A stretch of DNA of 15,283 nt from Physocladia obscura (taxonomy: Eukaryota > Chytridiomycota > Chytridiomycetes > Chytridiales > Chytriomycetaceae). Below the pieces are notes generated by a model that saw nothing but the letters and a program-made list of their open reading frames with translations, was not told the DNA's origin and made no database searches. The position numbers and the translations under genes were made by a program. Below, piece by piece: positions 8,568 through 15,283 of this stretch. Numbering within the stretch: the first letter of the stretch is position 1; each line of letters starts with the position of its first letter. The stretch lies in assembly GCA_027596945.1 (NCBI GenBank), contig JADGJH010000689.1, positions 1-15,283 of the forward strand, read 5' to 3'.

Positions 8568-11500
8568 ATGGACGACTTTATTGCCAGCTGTGTTGACGAA
8601 GTAGCTCTCGAGGGTCCACAAGGTTTGGCTCCACTAGTTGTTGTTATTTTAATTTTGTTTTGGGATCATTTTTTGACAGGTTTCTTTCTTCAGGTTGCAC
8701 ACTGGATCGTTTATGGACACTGATTGCAACGAAATGGCAGGCAGATGGACCCGTTGATGTCGAACGTTTAGCAACAGGAGCAGAACCACCTGCGTTCACT
8801 GGTTTGGTTGTTTTTTCTTTTTTTTGTGTGGACTACACCACAGAATTTTTTTTGAGTTTTGGTTTTTGTAGAGATGGATGAATCTTTGCGTAATTATGTC
8901 TGGCCGTACCTTCTTAGTGACGAATCTATTTCGATCGAGCCTGATAATGTATATCCTCTTTTTTTTTCTTTTTTTTCTCGTCCTGATATACATTTTCAAG
9001 GTTTCGAAAGAAGAGCTTTCCGCTAAAAAACAGGAACAAGTGATGATCGAATATCCGCGTTTGCGCATTATTGCGTGTGAATCTGCGCGACACTTTGCGC
9101 TTGGAATTTCAAATGTACCTCTATCATACTCCTGCGTAATTTTAACCTAACCAAAAAAACACACACACACACACACACAACAGATAAAGCTCATTAGTGA
9201 TGTCAATGTCAAAACTTTGACTATAATTGCAAAATATAGAGTTGGTGGAATCACTCAGTTTGAGCTCGCGAAATTTTTGGGAATGGATCCTCGAAACTTG
9301 TTTCATCAAATCAAAGTATTGCTACAATTGAAACTAATGTACGCAATTTTAAAATATCTTTCATCAGTCTTTTTTGGGAAAAAAAAAATTGACTTTGAAA
9401 GTGCAAACACAGTGTCAAGGCACCGGCGACCATCAAAGGCTCTCATTCAAATCTTTGCTTGCATAAACGTTTTGCGCATAAAAACGCGCATTATGTCACG
9501 TTTTTGAATTCGCAAAAAGTCAAGCACACTGACGAGATTGATCAAATCGATGAAAATGTAATCAAAGAACAAATTCAGGCAATTATGGATGCGCGCAATG
9601 TAGAGCGCAAGGCCAAAGCAGTCTATAGTGGAATTGGGCTGAGAACTTTTCAATGCGAAATTGTCAGGCATCGTGTCACAGTGTTACTGGCTGGTGCAAA
9701 CAATCATGCCATGTTAGCTCAGGATGTGATGGATATATTGGTAAGCTAGAGGGGCGGGGTTTCTTCATTTTTTCAATTTTTTATATCCTCCATATGCTAA
9801 CCTTGTTTTCATGCATTAATTATAATAATGGTTCAGATTGGCCCAAAGATTGAACGAATAGAGCGAAAAATGTTCAACAAAGTCTTGAACTCACTTTCTG
9901 ATAAAGGTTATGTTGAAGTATTTGAAACACCGATTCCAAAACCAGCACCAACTTCAACCGGAGAGCAAGTTTCTTACAACCGGTGTATCCGTTTGCTCCA
10001 ATTGTACAATACTGCCGGCAGCACCTCAAAAATTTCGCCCGAAAATCGTGGGGTTACTGGAACAAGTGACACGGGAAATAACGCAGATACATCGTTGAGC
10101 GGAAAATCATATCGCGAAAAAATGCAGCAAGAGCCCGAAAAACAGAAAGTTCTTGGCGGCGGTGCAGTTTGCGTAGACCTGCCCATAGAATACCAAGTAT
10201 ACAATTTGATTTGTCTGAGCGGCACATCGGGCACAACTGCCGGAGTAATAATACGATCCCTGTCGAATCTCGAAGGCCGAATTCTTGAACGGATACTAAA
10301 GCGACTTCAAAAACCGCCATCGTCCGGTCAAGAAGCTCCGATAAAAAGCGATCTGGAGTTTCAAGGTCGCGAAAGGCGGTACCGGTATTTTTCAACAGAG
10401 AATTATTATTTGGCAAAAGGAACGGCCGAAGAAAATGCAGTACAAACTTTTCGTATAACCAGCGCGTTGGAGGCGTTGTCGCCATTCTTGGCGGCAGACT
10501 CGCCGACTCGTATTGGGCGAAGTATAAAAGCAACGCGAGCTGCGCTACCGCTTTCGCGGAAAAGAAGGTTTGAAGTTGGCGATGATGAAGTCGATGGTGA
10601 TGGTTCAAGCGGGGATAGTGAGGGAGAAGTTTTTTCGACTGCGAATATTGATACTCCGCGATCATTAAGAGAGCGTAAAAAACCGATTTCGTTTGTTGTT
10701 GACTTGGAGATTTCGGATCATGAAGGTGTGCAATTTCAATTTGGCTTTTGTTGATGAATTAATTTATATTTATTTCCAGTTAATGATAGTGACGTACGGC
10801 TTTGAATTTTTCCAGATACTTATTTTGTATTTCTTTTGTCTGAATATATAATTTTTATCAGGCAGATCAAATTGTATGTGCTGGCTGCAACGAAGACAAA
10901 GACGATGAATTAATCCTCCTCTGCGATCATTGCGACAAAGGAATACATACATATTGCGCAAATCCACCCCTCGATAAAGTTCCTGATGATGACTGGGTAG
11001 GTGTTCCGAATAGTTTATTCTCTTGATGTTGACAAAAAAAAAAGTTTTGTTCCGATGACTGCAAAAACAAAGGAAAAAAAATATTAGAGCCACTTGCACG
11101 ACCGCCATCCAAAAAATCGAAAATTAGAATGGGTTCTGATGACGAAGAGTCTGATTTTCATGAAGACGATATTGCAGTTTCTTCGGACGAAGATTCAGAA
11201 GTAGTAGAAGAAATATTTCCTCCGCGTCCTACTCTTTCTCTGAGCAACTCAAATTTGACAGGTAAGACATTATCGAGCCCATCGACACCAATCAACAGAT
11301 CCAAAACCAAGAGCGCGCTTTCTGAAAATTTGTCAACAGAAAACGCAGCTTCTCTTGCCAAAACCCCGTCGTCCGCTGCAAATAGTGAGCTTCAACCGAC
11401 TCCCGGACATGAAAGTGCTGTGTCAGAAGTTAATGCGCCGACATCCGTTGAACCGCTGGGCAAAATAAAAGGGAAGGGACGGTCAGGAACACACGCGTCA

Positions 11501-14500
11501 GAAAAAAAACGACAAGAAACACGCATAAAACCAGTAAAAAAAGACCACACAATGAAATCAGCGGAATCCGTGAATCGCACGAAACGGGAAAAAATTATTT
11601 TGCAAATGATTGAAACGCACCGAATTCTAGAACTCAATATGGCGATGGCCGAGATTATTCAGTATTTGGTCATGCCAGACAGAACTGAAGGTGATGTGCG
11701 CTTTGCGCTGGATAAACGCACTGTTCGACGTGATGGAGTCATTTTGGCTGATCGCGGCTTACTGAAGAAGATTATGGTACAAGTTCCAAAATTGAACGGA
11801 AGGTCGGACACAAAAGAATTTTTTATTCACCCGTCTTTGAGTTCTGATCATCCTGAAGTCCTTAGTTATATTGGTAATTTCACTTTCTTTCTTTTTTTTT
11901 TTTTTTTGACATCATTTCTCTTGGACAGCAACACGGTCTGAAATGAGTTTGAATGTTCACACCTCGAAACCTGCGTATTATGAACGAGAAAAAGTGGAAG
12001 ATCTTGATAGTGCCGAAGACATGAAGCGACGATTTGGAAATCCATCCGCCGAAGCCAAAAGTATCGCAGATTCGCAAAATCAAACTCCGTCAATTGAAGT
12101 ACAGCTTCAGACCATTGCACAACCGGATCCATTTCGATTTTGGCTGAATACTGCCAAGAAGTATGGCTACGTGATGGCTAAAGTTCTTCGAGTCAAGATT
12201 ATTCATGAATGGATGTTCAAGGAGTTTGTTTTGAAACAAAATTCTGACAGCACGCGTGAACCTGGTCTTTTCACACCCCTAGAACTGTATCATCGTATGT
12301 CATTAGATGTATTTATGAAAACGATTGGTATAAGCGTCGAATCACCGGCTTTAGACGAATATCTTTCTCAACATGACAGCTCTGAATGTGGCTTGAGAGA
12401 TCTTCCCGAAAACTTGAGGCAATCAATTCTTTCAAAGACTTACAAACTCAAGTCGTCAGTTTTGAGCTATTTAGACTATTTACTCGCGTTGGGAATTGTG
12501 GCAATAAAAATTAAAAACTCACAAGCAGAGAACATTGATCGAACTGTAGGTGTAGCTGTACATGATGAATTGGTCGTCAATACCAGAATTCTGATATTTG
12601 ACTATCGAAAATTGCCACCAACATTTGTGAAGACATGTGTTGTTGAAACCGACGAAAATTTGCGGCAATATTGGCTTCAAATGGAACTAATTTATAGAAA
12701 ACTTTTGCAATATGATCCAAGCATTTTTGCCAACAGTAATAGTTCGGACCCGCCCTTGAAAAAAAGGAAATTAGCTAAGCATTATATTTACCCAAACTCG
12801 AGCTCAGAAGTCGCGAAGATTCTCACGCTTCTTCAACCTCGTAATTGGCAATCAAGTTATCTTTTTTCGCCGGAAGAAACTGCTGTTTTGGAAACACATA
12901 TCGATCGAAAAAATGGAGCTTTTCCGACTGAGGACAATGCTAAAATAAAGGATATTGCCCAAGAGCTTGGCATTGCTGCTGCCCACGTGAAATATTACTT
13001 TCATAGAGCTCAGCAGAACTATGAAGTGCGGTTATTGACAATGCGAGACAAACAAAACGAAAAGGCGAAAAAATATGCAAAATCTTCTTTCTCTGTGGAA
13101 AGCAACAGAGATTTACTTGAGAGAAATAGACAAAAAGTCCAAGAAGTTTTAAATCGTACAAGCAAATCAATTAAATTTGCATCTGGTGGGCTCAGTCTAC
13201 ATGCAGCTTCTAATCTACACGTATCTTCATCTGTGTCTGGATTACAAATTATCAACCGCAAAATCCGAAACAGACTGATTTGGCCCACTGAAGATGAAGA
13301 TAAGTTAATGCATGCTTACGCCATCGTCAGGCATTTGTCGATTTCAAGGAATACACGATTCAGTTGGGTTCCAATCGGGAAAGTGCTTGGAGCGCATCGT
13401 GAACTATGCCGACGATGCATGCTCAGGTTATTAAAAATAAAAGCTAACGAGGAGCGGATAAATTTTCTGGTTGCTGAGTGGGATGATAAGTTTGCGGAGG
13501 CGGTGGACAACGGAAGTTTAGAAAGTTTTCCCGTCACAAATGACTTGAGTTCCATTAATATTTCTGAGCACGCGAAATATTACCGAGAACACTCTGGAAA
13601 AGTTGGGAGGTTAAAATTTTTATGTATGTCTGTATATCTAAAGCTAACGTACACGAAATGTAATTTTCTTTTTTTTTTTTTTGTAACATAGCATAAAATC
13701 CGAAAACAAAGAAACACAAATGACATCGAATTTTTTGCCTTTGCCTGCAAATGTTGAGTCTACGTATCAGATTTACCGAGTCTATAATTTTGTTGGAACG
13801 TCTGTAAAAGAAACGTCATTCGTTGACCATTTGGGAAATGTGCCCACAGTTAGAGCCAAAATGTCCATTCTCTACAGTCACAGCGGCCTGTTGGACGTAG
13901 GAAATCGTCAAATCACAGACTTTTTCTTTCATGATGAGACTTCAGATCATGAAATCAATATTATCAAATTCATGGCATGTGTAAAGGTAAGTGTGTTTGT
14001 GAATACTTGTTTAAAATACAAGAATTGATATATGTTCATCTTTTAGACAGTAATGATAACGCCAGAAGTTCGATATGATTCAGACAAAGCATTTCGCTTG
14101 CTTTATCAATTTGCAACCACCATTGTGAACGAAGGAACCGATAGACTTGTTAGTGACGGAACTTTGGTCAAATTTAAAAAGGGCCACAAAGATCGAATTA
14201 TGCCAGGCCGTTCCTTGACTTTTTCCGACAAGTAAGGATTTTTGTCACTATTATTGCAATTAATCAGTAAATGAACATGCTGTTAGGTTTTTTCAAACCT
14301 TAATTGGTATTTATCCACCGAGATTAATTCCACAGTGTTTAGTGGCGATCAGTAAATTGGATGAATATGATCTGGAAGCAAGAAATCCTCCTAATTTGAC
14401 TGGCGGTACGATGTGTGTGATGCTGGATATGGCTTCTCGGAAGGAATTACAGTTTATTCCCACATTCGCTGATAGTGGAGGTATTTTTTGCCAAATATTA

Positions 14501-15283
14501 TATTATCATCACGAATTTTTTGGAATTAATTTTTGCCTATCATAGATGAAACTCCAGATATTCTTATCCGCAATGACAACGTTGAATCAAAGATGGAACT
14601 GGATACATCGTTGACGAATTTAGAAACTTTGGACACTTGGAGCAAAAATTACGACCACGAAATTGAAGCTGCAGTTTCGAAAATCGCTCAAAACATTCGA
14701 GCTACAGCATCGATAATAAATAATGTGATTTGTTTTTCAAAAAAAGACGGTCTTGGGATTATGGAAATCAAAGTTTGTTGTTTGATTCTTAGAAACCCAA
14801 AATTAAATTTTATTTCTCCCAGAAAAATGCAATCGAAGTAAATCCAAACTTGACAGATTCCCAAATTTCAGAAGCTATCAATGTATTGCTTAAAACTCGT
14901 CTTTTCAGATCAGATATTCCAATCATTTCACGTGTCGGACAAAAAGCTCCTCGATTTGTGTCCGCAAAATACTTGAAACTGTGGTTTACGTCCATTCATC
15001 CAGACCCAGAAGTCTCCATGTTCGATCCTTCAAACTCGGCGACAAGCTTTCCTTTGCGTCTATGGTATGATATTCATGGAAATATCATTCAAAGTGCATT
15101 GAGAGGATGTTTGGAGTGTGCTATGGGTCACATTATAGAGCGCCCTGGTATCACAGAGGTGCGTTTGTACTAATTTTTTTTTTTTTTTTTTTTTAAAAAA
15201 TTGGGAGTTACAGATTAATTTTTTGGTAGGAGTGAAGCCGATTATGAATGAAGGAGAGTTGAGTGACGGGTTGGAAATGGGGA
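8568..15283 (+). CDS. TFC3: TFIIIC largest subunit, B-block binding (GTF3C1/Tfc3/Sfc3 homologue), 3' partial
   Basis: TFIIIC binds the A and B boxes of tRNA-type genes and recruits TFIIIB and RNA polymerase III; this subunit contacts the B box. The start MDDFIASCVDEVALEGPQG is typical of the family. A B-block winged helix lies near 119-170, further winged-helix stretches follow near 390-460 and 800-900, and a conserved central block starts near residue 965. The C-terminal half ends, at the window edge, in the family's motif ERPGITE plus a GVKPIMNEGELSDGLE helix. About 1897 residues in 17 exons are visible, close to family length (yeast about 1160, human about 2100). Two features stand out: a PHD finger (586-631) in the acidic linker and a homeodomain-like helix-turn-helix near 1207-1270. 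Basic clusters (KRRFE near residue 520, KKRKL near 1183) suit nuclear import. The assignment is strong and the accessory domains are a separate question. Confidence 0.95.
9159..9178 (+). repeat. (AC)10 microsatellite in an intron
   Basis: Ten perfect AC units lie in intron 4 of the TFIIIC gene (9115-9183), directly before the acceptor ACAACAG. The repeat occupies the place of the usual pyrimidine tract, so length variation could affect splicing. Confidence 0.95.
9184..9500 (+). other. TFC3: B-block-binding winged-helix region of TFIIIC
   Basis: Residues 119-170 (LTIIAKYRVGGITQFELAKF, then a DPRNLFHQIKVLLQLKL helix) form a winged helix. The wing continues across intron 5 into LIVKAPATIKGSH. 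This is the segment that aligns with the B-block domain of GTF3C1/Tfc3, where the equivalent human stretch reads as a helix-turn-helix followed by a hydrophobic 'nGLI' strand. It is the DNA-recognition module for B boxes. Confidence 0.85.
10780..10793 (+). other. TFC3: Predicted 14-nt microexon before the PHD exon
   Basis: Fourteen bases lie between acceptor TTCCAG (ending 10779) and donor GTACGG (from 10794). They take the frame from phase 1 to phase 0 and encode the tail of V plus NDSD, joining SDHE to ADQIVC. Both flanking introns (54 and 68 nt) then have normal length. The alternative is one 132-nt intron from a GTGCAA donor at 10728, which is also in frame but uses a poorer donor and would be the longest intron here. 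Confidence 0.6.
10862..11062 (+). other. TFC3: PHD finger inside the TFIIIC subunit
   Basis: Zinc ligands follow the C4-H-C3 order: C586-x2-C589-x11-C601-x2-C604-x4-H609-x2-C612-x14-C627-x3-C631. The core CDHCDKGIHTYC and the PPLDKVPDDDW stretch before the last pair are textbook PHD. The last spacing is x3 rather than the usual x2. Exon 9 (phase 0-0) carries six ligands and Trp625; exon 10 supplies the last two cysteines. The acidic DKDDELILLCD strand and the Gly in place of the cage Trp resemble PHD fingers that read unmodified H3K4 rather than H3K4me3. That specificity is inference. Acidic Ser/Asp stretches flank the finger on both sides. Confidence 0.9.
11892..11907 (+). repeat. T16 run in an intron
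   Basis: Sixteen T within intron 10 of the TFIIIC gene (11874-11928) lie upstream of a TTGAC branch-like site and the GGACAG acceptor. This is an ordinary pyrimidine tract at extreme length. Confidence 0.9.
12843..13034 (+). other. TFC3: Homeodomain-like helix-turn-helix
   Basis: Residues about 1207-1270 show FSPEETAVLETHI (helix 1), GAFPTEDNAKIKDIAQELGI (helix 2) and AAAHVKYYFHRAQQNYEVR (helix 3). The hydrophobic pattern and the VKxxF core are those of a homeodomain. The invariant Trp48 is Tyr, and the DNA-contacting Asn51 position is Arg, so it is either a divergent DNA binder or a structural relic. A basic KKRKLAKH segment lies about 30 residues upstream. Confidence 0.6.
13272..13445 (+). 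other. TFC3: Myb/SANT-like segment of TFIIIC
   Basis: Residues about 1350-1407 run RLIWPTEDEDKLMHAYAIV, then SWVPIGKVLGAHRELCRRCM and RLLKIK. The pattern W-x-EDE-L followed by W-x-x-I and a basic helix is Myb-like. It corresponds to the 'TWSMQED...VGRRARYIVK' part of human GTF3C1, so it belongs to the conserved scaffold and not to an insertion. Confidence 0.65.
15174..15194 (+). repeat. T21 run in the last visible intron
   Basis: Twenty-one T followed by six A lie within intron 16 (15159-15213). The exact length is prone to sequencing and replication error, but it is outside coding sequence. Confidence 0.9.

Larger units (their letters stand above)
8568..15283 (+). other. TFC3: Exon-intron structure of the TFIIIC subunit gene
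   Basis: Exons: 8568-8622, 8694-8801, 8872-8948, 9001-9114, 9184-9338, 9413-9740, 9837-10725, 10780-10793, 10862-10996, 11045-11873, 11929-13609, 13692-13986, 14047-14231, 14287-14480, 14546-14772, 14823-15158, and 15214 to beyond 15283. Introns are 48-96 nt, GT...AG, and all sixteen junctions keep the frame. Donors are loose (GTTTGG twice, GTATAT, GTACCT, GTACGC, GTAAGC, GTGTGC, GTACGG, GTAGGT, GTAATT, GTTAAA, GTAAGT and others). The first exons are small and the two largest (829 and 1681 nt) are central. The least certain junctions are those around 10726-10861 (microexon) and 11044 (acceptor after an A run). Confidence 0.82.

Noticed and set aside
10054..10665. A 203-codon minus-strand frame within TFIIIC exon 7
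   Set aside because: It is antisense to an exon whose frame is fixed by both flanking junctions, and its sequence has no domain-like pattern.

Overview
This is nuclear DNA of a eukaryote, most likely a fungus and possibly an early-diverging one. The evidence is three protein genes broken by many short spliceosomal introns (43 to 96 nt, GT...AG, several with CTAAC/CTAAT/TTGAC-like branch sites), long glutamine tracts, and close gene spacing. The family-level gene calls are firm. The placement within fungi is inference.

Layout. (1) 17-5222, minus strand: a four-exon gene for a predicted 1668-residue protein. It has a low-complexity N-terminal region with nuclear-type basic motifs, a coiled coil of about 350 residues, an Ala/Pro/Thr-rich linker, a very glutamine-rich region, and one hydrophobic segment at the extreme C-terminus (a tail-anchor). 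(2) 5223-5724: a divergent promoter region with a degenerate CGAA/TTCG repeat and A/T tracts. (3) 5725-8254, plus strand: a two-exon gene for an 828-residue fusion of a class I SAM-dependent methyltransferase and a D-Ala-D-Ala-ligase-type ATP-grasp enzyme. (4) 8255-8567: a short ATG-free spacer. (5) 8568 to beyond the window end, plus strand: a gene of at least 17 exons for the largest, B-block-binding subunit of transcription factor TFIIIC (human GTF3C1, yeast Tfc3, S. pombe Sfc3). About 1897 residues are visible and the C-terminus is missing.

Every exon junction proposed here was checked for reading phase. All introns in the three models join in frame, which is the main support for the gene structures.

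The three genes do not form an obvious pathway. The most notable content is in the TFIIIC subunit. Its acidic linker carries an in-frame PHD finger, partly on its own phase 0-0 exon and preceded by a predicted 14-nt microexon. Its central part contains a homeodomain-like helix-turn-helix upstream of a Myb-like segment. I do not know the PHD finger from the human or yeast proteins. It suggests a Pol III assembly factor that reads histone H3 tails directly. The methyltransferase/ATP-grasp fusion and the tail-anchored polyQ coiled-coil protein are also worth following up.
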